A stretch of DNA of 64,000 bases from Opitutaceae bacterium (lineage in GTDB: Bacteria > Verrucomicrobiota > Verrucomicrobiia > Opitutales > Opitutaceae). The notes beneath the pieces were generated by a model that was not told the DNA's origin, did not search any database, and saw nothing but the letters and a program-made list of their open reading frames with translations. The position numbers and the translations under genes are program-made. Where the stretch lies: contig JAUYAK010000018.1 of assembly GCA_030693515.1 (NCBI GenBank), positions 1 to 64,000 on the forward strand, given 5' to 3'. Below, one piece after another: positions 16,281 through 26,100 of this stretch (positions within the stretch are counted from its first letter, which is position 1; every line of letters begins with the position of its first letter).

Positions 16281-19200
16281 TTGAACGATGAGCGTTCCGG
16301 TGGGGTCGGGCGCGCGGTTTTCTTGAGCTACGCGTCGCAGGACGCGGAGGCGGCGAAGCGCATTGCCGAGGCGCTGCGCGCCGCGGGCGTCGAGGTGTGG
16401 TTTGACCAGAACGAACTGGTCGGCGGCGATGCGTGGGATGCGAAGATCCGCGGGCAGATCGCGAGCTGTGCGCTGTTCGTGCCGGTGATCTCGGCGGCGA
16501 CGCAGGCGCGGCTCGAAGGGTATTTTCGGATCGAGTGGAAACTCGCCGCGCAGCGCACGCACGCCATGGCCGAGGAGAAGGCATTTTTGTTGCCGGTCGT
16601 CATCGACGCGACGCGCGATGCCGAGGCGAAGGTGCCGGGGGAGTTTAAGGCCGTGCAGTGGACGCGGCTGCCGGGCGGCGAGGGGGCGGAGAAATTTTGC
16701 GCGCGGGTGAAGCAGTTACTCGGTGGCGATGGGGTGGAACCGGGGCGCCCGCGCTCCGGAGAACGCGGCGAGGGCGCCGCGTCCCCCGTCAAACCTGCGG
16801 CGACCCGTCGCCTATGGCTTATACCAGCGGCGCTCGGACTCGCCGCCGTGCTCGCAGTCACCACCTTTCTCGCGCTCCGCCCGATGTCCGAGCCGGGCAC
16901 GGGCGGGAGCGCATCCACCGCCGCGAAATCCGCGCCGCTCACCGAGGCGCAGCAGCTCGTCGCGAAGGCGCGAAAAGTGTTCGAGGAAGGCGACCTGTAT
17001 AACCGGGAGACGTATGCGCTCACCGAGGCCTTGTTGAAGAAGGCGGAGGAACTGGATGTCGGCGAAGCCGAAGCGTGGGCGCTGCACGCGTCGGTTTCCG
17101 GATGGATCAAGGATTTTGGCTTCGACAACTCGACCGACCGCGCGCCGGCGCTGAAGATGCAGGCGGAACGTGCGATCAAGCTGGCGCCGACGTCGGTCGC
17201 GGCGCGGCTCGCGTATGCTACCGTTAACGAGGACGAAGCCGAATCCATTTTGCCCGGGCTGCTGGCTGAGCGGCCCGATGACTGGCGCGTGCTGCATGGT
17301 CTCGCGCGGTTGCGCCGGCGGCAGGAAAAGACCGACGAGGCAGTCCAACTCCTGCAACAAGCGCGCCGGCTCTCTGACGATCACCAGGCGGTAACCGGCG
17401 ACTTGCTGACGGTGCTCGTCTACGCCGGGCGCTTCGCCGAAGCGGAAGCCGTGGTGGAGGAAGTTCTGCCGCGCCGCAGTTGCGGCCGCGTGTTGGAATT
17501 CGATGTGCGCTTGAAACTGAACTGGCGGGGCGATGCGGCCGCGGCAGCCGCGGCCTTGGAGCGCTGGCCGGCGTGGCTGTTGAAGGAGGACCGTGGGGCC
17601 CATTGCGCCGCACAGGTCTGGATGTGGAACCGGCAGCCTGCGAAAGCGCTCGCCATCCTCGGCGGGTTTCCGCGCGACTACTTTCGCCACCACCGTTTCA
17701 CGGGTCCGCGCGCCGCGCTCACCGCGTGGCTGCACGAGTTGGCCGGGAACACCCAGGCGGCACGCTCGGACTGGCGGGTGGCGATTCAGGTGGTGGATCG
17801 CGAGTTGGCGGCGATGCCGGCCAGCACGCCGGCCCTGCATTGGAAAGCGTGGGCCCTGGCCCGGCTCGGCGATCGCCCGGCGGCCGAGCCGATCTGGCGT
17901 GAACTGATCGAGCGGCGAGCCGGAACGTTCCGCGCGAATGATACGACCGGCGGACTGGCCGGTCTCGCCCTGACGGTCGGCCACATCGACGAAGCGTTCG
18001 CCGAACTGGAGCGGCTGTTCACCGGCAAGCAGGCGTTTCAGGGTTTTCTGCCGACCCGCGCGACCCTGGATTTGAATCCGTGCTTCGACGGCATCCGCAC
18101 CGACCCACGATTTGTGGCGCTGCGCGCGGCTGCGCCCGCCCCTGAGGAAAAACCGGGAAAAAAAACTTCGGCGGTTCCAACTCCGGCCCCGAACGACAAA
18201 TCCCTCGTCGTCCTCCCGCTCGAAAATCTCAGCCCCGATCCGGAGGACGCGTTTTTCACCGGCGGGATGCATTTCGAGATAATCCAGACGCTGTCGCGCA
18301 TACCTGATTTGAAGGTGATCTCCCGTGATTCTGCGCTGGCGTTAAGGGAGTCCACCCTCTCGCTGGCGGAAAAGGCCCGGAAAGTCGGTGTCACCAACGT
18401 GGTCATTGGCAGCGTGCGCCGGGCCGGCGCACGCGTGGTGATCGCCCTTGAGCTCCGCCGAGCCCGCGACGAAGCGCTGCTGTGGACCAAAACCTATGAG
18501 CGGGACGCCAGCGGAGCCTATGCGATCCAAGGCGAGGTGGCGGCGGAGGTGGCGCGCGTGCTGCAGGCGCGGGACCAACGGGGCTCGTTTGCCGGCGCGC
18601 GCTATCATACGCAGAATGCGCAGGCCTACCGGCTTTTTCAAAAACTGCGCGACGCGCATCTCTACGAAAACAGCCTCACTTCCGCCGAGCGTATCGCCCA
18701 AGCGGAAAAAATCGTGGAGCTCGATGCCGAGTTCATGCCCGCGGTGACTTTGCTGTCGATGGCCCACGCCTCTAAGTCGAGCGGGACGCGCGAAGCGGCT
18801 GAACGAAAGAAACACGCCGACCTCGCTCGCCAGTGGGCGGAAAAAGCTGCGGCGTTGGTGCCGGGCGGAGCCGGGGACGGGGCGCTCGCGAATTTTTACT
18901 CTGTGACGCGCGATTATGAGCGGGCTCTCCTTTACGCCGAGAACACGGCGCGCGCCTCGCCGAACGATGCCACCTCGCACGCCTTTGTCGCCTCGGCTCT
19001 GGAGGGACTCGGTCGGAACGCCGAGGCGCTCGCTGCCTACGAACGCGCGCTCGCACTCGATCCGATGAATGTCGGGCTGCATGGCAACCGGCTGGAACTG
19101 CTGGTCGCATTGCGCCGGCCGGACGGGTTTGAAGCCGCTTGCGCGAAGTGGCGGGAGATCCAACCCCAGGTGAGCCCGACCCTCTTTTTCCCCGGCCGAT

Positions 19201-19802
19201 TTCGACTCTACGGGGAGATTCCGAAGGAGCTGGGCGGCTTGCGCGTGTATGACACCGCGCTGTGGCTTTGGCGGACGCGCCGCTTTGCCGATCTGATCTC
19301 ACTGCTCGATGCTGAACTGGCGCGAGGCGATATGGCGGTCCGTATGCGCTTCGATGTCCTTGAGAAAAAAGCCCAGGCGTTACGGAGAACAGACCGGTTG
19401 AACGACCTGCAGACAGTGGCGCAGGAGATGAACGGAATCGCCGGACAGTTATTGGACGATGACGATGCCGAATACGCCTACGACTCGTCCCGGGTGGCGA
19501 AAGCCAAGGCGTTCAACGGTGAGGTGGACGCCGCCGTTTCCACGCTACGAAGAGCCATCGCGACGACGAACTCCGCCCAGCAGATGTGGCAGGCACGCGT
19601 GCAACGGACCTACCTCGCAGAAATCCTGGCCGCCGCCGGACGGTCCAAGGAGTGCGTCGCGCTGCTCGTCGAGATTCTCGCCACCGGCAGCCCAACGCTC
19701 TCCGTGCCCTCGCTGCGACTCGACCCCACGTGGGACAACGTGCGCGAGGACCCGGCGTTCAAAGCGCTGCTCGCCGACCCCAAAAACTCCGCGCCGCTGT
19801 GA
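16281..19802 (+). CDS. TIR-TM-TPR-TolB-like-TPR protein (first of the array)
   Basis: A 1173-aa protein starting at TTG. TIR domain at 12-148: box AVFLSYASQDA, then VEVWFDQNEL, with the candidate NADase glutamate E85 in YFRIEWKLA. A palindrome-encoded linker (about 154-172) is followed by one membrane helix (178-199), a first TPR-type helical module (about 205-620) ending LDLNPCFDGIRTDPRFVAL, a TolB-like/COG5616 domain (about 640-775: KSLVVLPLENL ... VVIGSVRRAG) and a second TPR module (about 785-1160) ending in a similar WDNVREDPAFKALL tail. TIR domains are often NAD-cleaving enzymes or signal makers. The C-terminal parts look like a binding/sensing scaffold across or along the membrane. It overlaps the next gene by one base (TGATG), so translation is probably coupled. 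Confidence 0.85.
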   Translation: MNDERSGGVGRAVFLSYASQDAEAAKRIAEALRAAGVEVWFDQNELVGGDAWDAKIRGQIASCALFVPVISAATQARLEGYFRIEWKLAAQRTHAMAEEKAFLLPVVIDATRDAEAKVPGEFKAVQWTRLPGGEGAEKFCARVKQLLGGDGVEPGRPRSGERGEGAASPVKPAATRRLWLIPAALGLAAVLAVTTFLALRPMSEPGTGGSASTAAKSAPLTEAQQLVAKARKVFEEGDLYNRETYALTEALLKKAEELDVGEAEAWALHASVSGWIKDFGFDNSTDRAPALKMQAERAIKLAPTSVAARLAYATVNEDEAESILPGLLAERPDDWRVLHGLARLRRRQEKTDEAVQLLQQARRLSDDHQAVTGDLLTVLVYAGRFAEAEAVVEEVLPRRSCGRVLEFDVRLKLNWRGDAAAAAAALERWPAWLLKEDRGAHCAAQVWMWNRQPAKALAILGGFPRDYFRHHRFTGPRAALTAWLHELAGNTQAARSDWRVAIQVVDRELAAMPASTPALHWKAWALARLGDRPAAEPIWRELIERRAGTFRANDTTGGLAGLALTVGHIDEAFAELERLFTGKQAFQGFLPTRATLDLNPCFDGIRTDPRFVALRAAAPAPEEKPGKKTSAVPTPAPNDKSLVVLPLENLSPDPEDAFFTGGMHFEIIQTLSRIPDLKVISRDSALALRESTLSLAEKARKVGVTNVVIGSVRRAGARVVIALELRRARDEALLWTKTYERDASGAYAIQGEVAAEVARVLQARDQRGSFAGARYHTQNAQAYRLFQKLRDAHLYENSLTSAERIAQAEKIVELDAEFMPAVTLLSMAHASKSSGTREAAERKKHADLARQWAEKAAALVPGGAGDGALANFYSVTRDYERALLYAENTARASPNDATSHAFVASALEGLGRNAEALAAYERALALDPMNVGLHGNRLELLVALRRPDGFEAACAKWREIQPQVSPTLFFPGRFRLYGEIPKELGGLRVYDTALWLWRTRRFADLISLLDAELARGDMAVRMRFDVLEKKAQALRRTDRLNDLQTVAQEMNGIAGQLLDDDDAEYAYDSSRVAKAKAFNGEVDAAVSTLRRAIATTNSAQQMWQARVQRTYLAEILAAAGRSKECVALLVEILATGSPTLSVPSLRLDPTWDNVREDPAFKALLADPKNSAPL
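16742..16787. repeat. GC-rich palindromic element inside the TIR/TM linker
   Basis: GGGGCGCCCGCG, then CTCCGGAG, then CGCGGCGAGGGCGCC and GCGTCCCC form an imperfect palindrome. It encodes the linker EPGRPRSGERGEGAASP between the TIR domain and the membrane helix. The same protein position in the three other TIR genes also holds a palindrome of different sequence. Confidence 0.5.
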
Positions 19803-21838
19803 TGAGTTCAGCTGAAAACAAAGCCGTATTCCTATCCTACGCGTCGCAAGACGCTGCAGCGGTGTTGCGCATCTGCGAGGCGCTGCGCACCGCGGGCATC
19901 GAGGTGTGGTTCGATCAGAACGAGCTAGTGGGCGGCGATGCATGGGATGCGAAAATCCGTGGGCAAATCGCGAGTTGTGCCTTGTTCGTGCCGGTGATCT
20001 CGGCGGCGACGCAGGCGCGATTGGAGGGCTATTTTCGGATCGAGTGGAAACTCGCGGCGCAGCGCACGCACGCGATGGCGGAGGAGAAGGCGTTTGTGCT
20101 GCCCGTGGTGATCGACGACACGCGCGATGCCGAGGCGAAGGTGCCCGTGGAGTTCAAGGCCGTGCAGTGGACGCGCCTGCCGGGCGGCGAGGGCGCCGAG
20201 AAATTCTGCCAGCGGGTGAAAAAGCTGCTCGGAAGCTCGGAGATTGATGTAGGCCCGGTCGCCGACCGGGCGCCCGGCCAGCGGCCGGGCCTACAGCCAA
20301 TCCCTGTCCGCAGGAAATCTCCCTGGTCCGTCTACCCCATCATCGCTGTCGCCGCCGTCGTTGCCCATGCCTTCTGGCAGCCGTGGAAATCGAACGCGCC
20401 GCCCGCCGCGCCCGCCACTGCGTCGCCTCTCACCGCCAGCCCGTCACCGGCGGCGGCTCCCGTGGCGGACCAGAAATCCGTCGCCGTGCTGCCGTTCGTG
20501 AATGGCAACGGCGACAAGGAGAACGAATTCTTCTCAGACGGAATCAGCGAAGAGTTGATCAACGCGCTCCTAAAGATCCCGGGGCTCAAGGTGCCCGCTA
20601 GCACCTCGTCGTTTCACTTCAAAGGCAAGGACACCCCGATCGCCGAGATCGCGCGGCAGCTCAACGTCGCCCACGTGGTCGAAGGCAACGTGCGCAAGGT
20701 CGGCACACGCGTGCGCATCAACGCGAAGCTCATCAAGGTCGCGGACGGTTTTCCCGTGTGGTCGTCGGGCAACATCGATCTCGATCGCGAGTTGAAGGAC
20801 GTGCTCGCGTTGCAGGAGGAAATCGCCGGGCGAATCGCTCAGGCGTTGCAGCTCAAACTCGGCGGGGTCGCCGTCACCGCGACGGTGAATCCGGAAGCGT
20901 ATCAACACTTGCTGCAGGCACGCTTCTACAGCCGCAGCCAGGACAACGAGGGCTGGCGGAAAGCCGTGGCCGAGTGTCGCGCCGCGCTTGCCCTCGATCC
21001 GAACTACGCGGCGGCGGCGGCGGAGATGGCACGCAGCTATATTTTTCTCTGCCGCTTCGGCGGCATCCCCCTCGCCGAGGGATTTCTGGCTGCGCGCCTC
21101 GCGGCCGAGCGTGCCATTACGCTCGATCCCGAATCGCCTGAGGCGAACAACGCGCTGGCGTGGGTGCAGCGCACGGCCGATTGGGACTGGCAGCGTGCGG
21201 ACGCTTCGTTTCGGCGCGCCTACGAACGCGCACCGCGCAGCGCGGACATGATTCTCGATTACGCCGTCATCCGCAACAATCTCGGCTTCCTCAGCGAAGC
21301 CGTCGAGCTCGGCCGCCGCGCCGTCGAACTCGATCCGTTGAACGCCTACACTCACGCCTGCCAAGGGCTCTTCCTCGCGTGGAGTGGCCGCTTGGAGGAA
21401 GCATCCGCGGAGATGAAGCGCGGCATCGAACTCGCCCCGACCGCGGTCGAGTGGCCCTCCTACCAGACGCGCTTTCTCGTGATGCTCGGCCGGATCGACG
21501 AAGCGGCGGCGATGGCCGAACTCGAGCCGAGCGAAAGCTACCGGCTGTTTTCCCGCGGGCTTGTGCTGCTCGGCCGCAAGAACCGAGCCGCTGCCGATCA
21601 CGTGATTCGTGAGCTGAGCGAAAAGCACGGCGAAACCATGAACAACTACATCGCGGAGCTCTTCGCGTTCGCCGGCGAAACCGATCACGCATTCGAATGG
21701 CTGGAGCGCGCCCGTGTGCGGCGCGAGACGGCGATGGTGTGGCTTCGTGCGACGCCCGCGTTTCGTCCACTCCACCCGGATCCGCGCTGGACGGCCCTGC
21801 TGCGCAAACTGGGAATGCCCGACGGGCCGACGAGATGA
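19802..21838 (+). CDS. TIR-TM-TolB-like-TPR protein (second of the array)
   Basis: A 678-aa protein. TIR domain at 7-145, with E81 as the likely catalytic glutamate (YFRIEWKLA). The linker VGPVADRAPGQRPGLQ (150-165) is encoded by a palindrome. Membrane helix at about 172-193; TolB-like domain at about 222-350 (KSVAVLPFVNG, NEFFSDGISEELINALL, AHVVEGNVRKVG); TPR repeats at about 360-655. It lacks the first TPR module present in its larger relatives. ATG 19802 overlaps the stop of the preceding gene by 1 bp, and the stop overlaps the next TIR start by 4 bp (ATGA), indicating one operon. COG5616 TolB-like/TPR halves are more often attached to adenylate cyclases or DNA-binding domains; here the partner is TIR. 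Confidence 0.86.
   Translation: MSSAENKAVFLSYASQDAAAVLRICEALRTAGIEVWFDQNELVGGDAWDAKIRGQIASCALFVPVISAATQARLEGYFRIEWKLAAQRTHAMAEEKAFVLPVVIDDTRDAEAKVPVEFKAVQWTRLPGGEGAEKFCQRVKKLLGSSEIDVGPVADRAPGQRPGLQPIPVRRKSPWSVYPIIAVAAVVAHAFWQPWKSNAPPAAPATASPLTASPSPAAAPVADQKSVAVLPFVNGNGDKENEFFSDGISEELINALLKIPGLKVPASTSSFHFKGKDTPIAEIARQLNVAHVVEGNVRKVGTRVRINAKLIKVADGFPVWSSGNIDLDRELKDVLALQEEIAGRIAQALQLKLGGVAVTATVNPEAYQHLLQARFYSRSQDNEGWRKAVAECRAALALDPNYAAAAAEMARSYIFLCRFGGIPLAEGFLAARLAAERAITLDPESPEANNALAWVQRTADWDWQRADASFRRAYERAPRSADMILDYAVIRNNLGFLSEAVELGRRAVELDPLNAYTHACQGLFLAWSGRLEEASAEMKRGIELAPTAVEWPSYQTRFLVMLGRIDEAAAMAELEPSESYRLFSRGLVLLGRKNRAAADHVIRELSEKHGETMNNYIAELFAFAGETDHAFEWLERARVRRETAMVWLRATPAFRPLHPDPRWTALLRKLGMPDGPTR
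20249..20294. repeat. In-frame REP-like palindrome (GTAGGCCCGG family)
   Basis: Outer arms GTAGGCCCGG (20249-20258) and CCGGGCCTAC (20285-20294) are a perfect 10-bp inverted pair around CCGACCGGGCGCCCGGCC-type inner stems. The element starts exactly at codon 150 and is read in frame without a stop. Confidence 0.8.
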
Positions 21839-21943
21839 GCGCCGCAAACAAAGCCGTCTTCCTCTCCTACGCGTCCCAAGACGCGGGCGCGCCGCATCTG
21901 CGAAGTGCTGCGCGCGGCCGGAGTGGAAGTGTGGTTCGACCAG
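21835..21943 (+). pseudogene. Truncated, frameshifted TIR gene fragment
   Basis: The start MSAANKAVFLSYASQDA matches the N-terminus of the neighbouring TIR proteins. A 5-nt shortfall after the QDA codons then shifts the frame; the downstream codons in another frame continue the homology (RICEVLRAAGVEVWFDQ). Similarity stops abruptly at about 21943, in the middle of the TIR domain, where DNA unrelated to TIR genes and the ATPase gene begin. The ATG still overlaps the preceding stop (ATGA). It is most likely a dead TIR copy cut by insertion of the ATPase gene or by recombination; as read, the frame ends at 21969. Confidence 0.75.
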
Positions 21944-21961
21944 GGCGGAATCAGGGCTTGC

Positions 21962-21993
21962 TTGCATAATAGAAACAGATTTCTAATTTGCAA
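21962..21993. promoter_or_regulatory. 32-bp imperfect palindrome at the ATPase start codon
   Basis: Outer arms TTGCA / TGCAA (21962-21966, 21989-21993) and inner arms TAGAAA / TTTCTA around a 4-bp centre. The stretch is strikingly AT-rich within GC-rich DNA and ends on the base before ATG 21994. It could be an operator for a dimeric repressor, a promoter for a leaderless mRNA (CATAAT at 21965-21970 resembles a -10 box) or an insertion end. Confidence 0.5.
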
Positions 21994-23145
21994 ATGATTG
22001 CGCGTGAGATGACCGCGTTGGTGCGGGCCCGGCTGAAAGATTATCCGGCGGTGGGGCTCGTCGGGCCCCGGCAGACGGGCAAGACCACTCTGGCCCGGGA
22101 GCTTTCGGCCGTGTATTTCGATCTGGAGCAACCGGCCGAGCGCATCCGCCTCGATTTGCAGTGGGATGGTTTGATGAAGCAGAAAAAACTCGTCGTGCTC
22201 GACGAGGCGCAGGCCTGGCCCGAGGTGTTTCCCCGGCTGCGCGGGGCGATTGATGCGGAGCGGAAGCGGGTCGGCCGGTTCTTGTTGCTGGGCTCGGTGT
22301 CCCCCGCGCTGATGCGGCAGGTCTCCGAATCGCTGGCCGGGCGATTGGGACTGGTTGAGCTGGCCCCGCTGCTCAGCTCCGAGTTGCCCGACGTGCCGCT
22401 CGCTGAACGCTGGCTCCGGGGTGGATTTCCCGAGGGCGGCGTGGCCGGGGGCTCGCGCTTCCCGCAATGGCAGCTGGATTATCTCACGCTGCTGGCGCAG
22501 CGCGATCTGCCGGTCTGGGGTCTGCCCGCCAAGCCGGCGGTGACGGACCGATTGTTGCACATGACGGCGGCCGTGCATGGACAAATTTGGAATGCCAGTC
22601 AGGTGGGGCAGAGTCTCGGGCTGAGCTATCACACGGTGAACAGTTACGTGGATTTTCTTGAGGGAGCTTTTCTCCTTCGCCGGTTGCCGCCGTGGCTGCC
22701 CAATTTGAAAAAACGCCTCGTCCGCTCACCGCGCGTTTACTGGCGCGACAGCGGTCTGTTGCATGCCTTGCTCGGAGTGCGCGAGGCCGATGAACTGCTC
22801 CACCAGCCTTGGGTGGGTGCCAGCTGGGAAGGGTTCGTCATCGGGCAGGTGGTGGAAACGCTGGCGGCGCGTGGCGTCGTGGTGATGCCCCACTATTTTC
22901 GCACCGCCGATGGCTATGAGGTGGATTTGGTTTTCAAACTCGGCCGCCGCCTCTGGGCGGTGGAGGTGAAGCTGACGTCGAGCCCGGCCGAGAGGGATTT
23001 TGCGCGCTTCAACGCGGCGGCCGATTTGATTGGCGCCGACCGCCGAGTGCTGGTGGCGCAGGTGGCCGAGACGACATTTAACGGCAAAGCCGGCGTCGCC
23101 ACGTTGCCTGGCCTGCTGGAACTTCTCGCGAAGGAAATCGCATGA
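21994..23145 (+). CDS. AAA-family ATPase with DUF4143 C-terminal domain
   Basis: A 383-aa cytoplasmic ATPase of the COG1373 type. Walker A GPRQTGKTT (about 24-32) and Walker B KKLVVLDEAQ belong to the AAA_14 core. The middle has a winged-helix-like part (WNASQVGQSLGLSYHTVNSYV). DUF4143 follows with the nuclease-like strands YEVDLVFKLGRRLWAVEVK, resembling a restriction-endonuclease-fold core. Family function is unknown; such genes are sporadically distributed and behave as mobile or conflict-associated cargo. ATG 21994 was chosen over an in-frame TTG 6 bp upstream. No Shine-Dalgarno is visible because a palindrome occupies the leader. The stop overlaps the next TIR start by 4 bp (ATGA). The gene sits directly after the truncated TIR fragment, inside the array. 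Confidence 0.85.
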   Translation: MIAREMTALVRARLKDYPAVGLVGPRQTGKTTLARELSAVYFDLEQPAERIRLDLQWDGLMKQKKLVVLDEAQAWPEVFPRLRGAIDAERKRVGRFLLLGSVSPALMRQVSESLAGRLGLVELAPLLSSELPDVPLAERWLRGGFPEGGVAGGSRFPQWQLDYLTLLAQRDLPVWGLPAKPAVTDRLLHMTAAVHGQIWNASQVGQSLGLSYHTVNSYVDFLEGAFLLRRLPPWLPNLKKRLVRSPRVYWRDSGLLHALLGVREADELLHQPWVGASWEGFVIGQVVETLAARGVVVMPHYFRTADGYEVDLVFKLGRRLWAVEVKLTSSPAERDFARFNAAADLIGADRRVLVAQVAETTFNGKAGVATLPGLLELLAKEIA

Positions 23146-26100
23146 GCGGCGCCACCAACAAAGCCGTCTTCTTGAGCTACGCGTCGCAAGACGCGGAGGC
23201 GGTGCGGCGTATCGCGGAGGCGCTGCGTGCCGTGGGCGTCGAGGTGTGGTTCGACCAGAACGAACTCGTGGGTGGCGATGCGTGGGATGCGAAGATCCGC
23301 GGGCAGATCGCGAGCTGTGCGCTGTTCGTGCCGGTGATCTCGGCGGCGACGCAGGCGCGGCTTGAAGGGTATTTTCGGATCGAGTGGAAACTCGCCGCGC
23401 AGCGCACCCACGCGATGGCGGACGAGAAGGCGTTTTTGCTGCCCGTGGTGATCGACGGCACGCGCGACGCGGAGGCGAAAGTGCCAGGGGAATTCAAGGC
23501 CGTGCAGTGGACCCGGCTGCCGGGTGGCGAGACGCCGGAGAAATTCTGCGCGCGGGTGAAGCATTTGCTCGGCGAGGACGGGATCGATGTGGGCCCGGTC
23601 GCTGACCGGGCGCCCGGCCAGCGGCCAGGCCTACAACCAAGCCGCGCCACCAAACGCAGCTGGTTCGTGCCGGCGGTCATTGCCGCAGCCGTGCTCGCCA
23701 TCGCCGCCGTCGTGATCCTGCGTCCGCGGACTGGTTCCGAAGCGCGGCCACCCGCGCCCGCGGACGCCAGGCAGGTCCCGTTCTCCCCCGCGCGCCAGCT
23801 CGCGGAGAAGGCGAACGCGATGTCGCTGCAGAAATACAATTCGACGGCGGATGACTTTGCCGCCGCCGAGGGGCTGCTCAAGGAGGCGCTCGCGCTGGAT
23901 CAGAACGACGCGGAAATCTGGGCGATCGCGTCGCTGTTCAACACCGCGATCCGCACGCGCGGCTTCGACGACGCGCCGGCGCGGCGCGAGGCGGCGCGCA
24001 GCCAGGCGGAGCGGGCGCTGAAGCTGGACCCGCAGTCCATCGAGGGCCTCTTCGCCCTCGGCCGCTGGCAGCGCGACAACGATTCGGATCGCACCGTGGC
24101 GGAGAAGACGTTCCTCGCCGTGCTCGCCCGTGCGCCGGAGCACGAGGGCGCCATCGGCAACCTCGGCACGATGTATGGCCGGCAGGATCGGGTCGAGGAG
24201 GCGCTCGCGATGTTCGAGCGCGCGGCCCGCACCCCAAGCACGCTCGCTCTCGCGCGTTACAGCCAATACCTCGTCTACTTCAACCACGGGCGGATGGAGG
24301 AAGCCGAGCGTGCCGTGCGCGCCTCAATCGCGGCCGAGTCTTCGGCGAATTCCGTGTGCGGGCTCGCGATGGTGCTGCTGACGGCGAAGGGCGATGCCGC
24401 CGCCGCCGGGCGCGCGCTGGCCGACGTGCCGGCGGCGAACCGCAACGAGCATCGGGCGGTGTGGATGACGGCCTTTGCTCACCTCGCGGCGCGCGAGCCC
24501 GAAGCTGCGCTCACGGCCCTGCGCCGGCTCTCGGCCGACTTTGTGCAGGACAACTGGTTCATCGGCCCGACGGCATATTGGACCGGGCGGGCGCACGCCC
24601 AGGCGGGCCGGGCGGAAGCGGCGCGCATCGCGTTCGAGTCGGGCGTGGCCGTGATGGATGCGAAGCTGAAAGCGACGCCGAGCGATTTTGCGCTGCACGT
24701 CGCGCGGGGCGAGCTGCTCGCGTGGCTCGGCCGAACCGACGAAGCCCTGCGCGCCGCGCGCACCGCGACGGAGCTGATGAACCCCCGCGAGGCGACCCTG
24801 TGGTTCGTCTCACCCGCGCGGATTTACGCGGCATTGGGCCGCGCGGACGAGGCGCTGCCCCTTTTGGAAAAACTCTCCGCCCGCGATTCGCGCGCCGTGC
24901 AATGGCCGCTCACACCCGCACTGCTGCGAATCGATCCCTTGTGGGACAAGCTGCGCGGCGACGCGCGGTTTCAGGCTCTGATCGTAGAAGCGAAGCCGGT
25001 GGAAAAACAGTCAGCGATCACTCCGACCGCTCCAAAGATCGCCGACAAATCCGTCGCCGTGCTGGCCTTCGCAAATCTCTCCGACGACAAGGGCAACGAG
25101 TATTTCTCCGACGGCATCAGCGAGGAACTGCTCAACGTGCTGGCGAAAGTGCCGGGACTGAAAGTTTCGGCGCGGACCTCGGCGTTTCACTTCAAGGGCA
25201 AGGACACGCCCATTCCCGAAATCGCGCAGCAGCTCGGCGTGGCCTACGTCGTCGAGGGCAGCGTGCGCAAACAGGGCGACAAGGTCCGCATCACCGCGCA
25301 GCTCATCAAAGCGGCGGACGGTTTCCACGTGTGGAGCGACACCTTCACGCGCGACTTGAAGGACATCTTCGCCGTGCAGGATGAGATCGCGGGGCTGATC
25401 GCGAAGAATCTCTCGCTGAAACTCGGGGCGAGTTCGTCTGGGGCGAAGGCCGCGATCAACCCCGAAGCCTTCGAGCTCTATGTGCAGGCCCGGCAGGCGT
25501 GGAATCTCCGCACGACCGAGGGCTTCGACCGGGCGGAGGAATTGCTGAACCGGGCCTTGGCGCTCGAACCGGATTTTGCCCGCGCCCACGCCGCGCTGAG
25601 CGATGTCTGGGGCACGCGCGGCTCGGAGATCGGCCAGTTCGGTCGGCGCGAGTCGCCCCTGATGCGCCGGATCATCGCGGCCGCCGAGCGGGCGGTGGCG
25701 CTCGATCCGAATTCCGGCGAAGCCCATGCCTCGCTCGGCAACGCCTACCTGAACTCGTGGAAACTGGCCGAGGCCACGCGGACCTTGCGTCACGCCGTAG
25801 CGCTCAATCCCAATTATGCCACGGGCCGCCAGATGCTGGGCCGGGCGCTCCTGGCGCAGGGCTACTTTGCAGAGGCCGCGGCGGAAATGGCCCGGGCGAC
25901 GGAGTTGGACCCGCTTTCCCACCGCATCATCGACAACTACGCCATTGCCCTGTTCGCAATGGGACGCCCGACCGAGGCTTTGGCCGCGACCGAGCGCGCG
26001 CTGGCGCTATGGCCGGATTCCGTCCAAGCCGGGAGATGGCGGGCCCGGTGCCTCTCAAAATTGGGACGGCACGAGGAAGCCGTGGCCCAAGCCCGGCGGG

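Noticed and set aside
16119-16562. N-terminal extension of the SLOG protein up to 16562
   Set aside because: It would run antisense through the TIR domain of the divergent gene; the SLOG fold begins just after ATG 16118.
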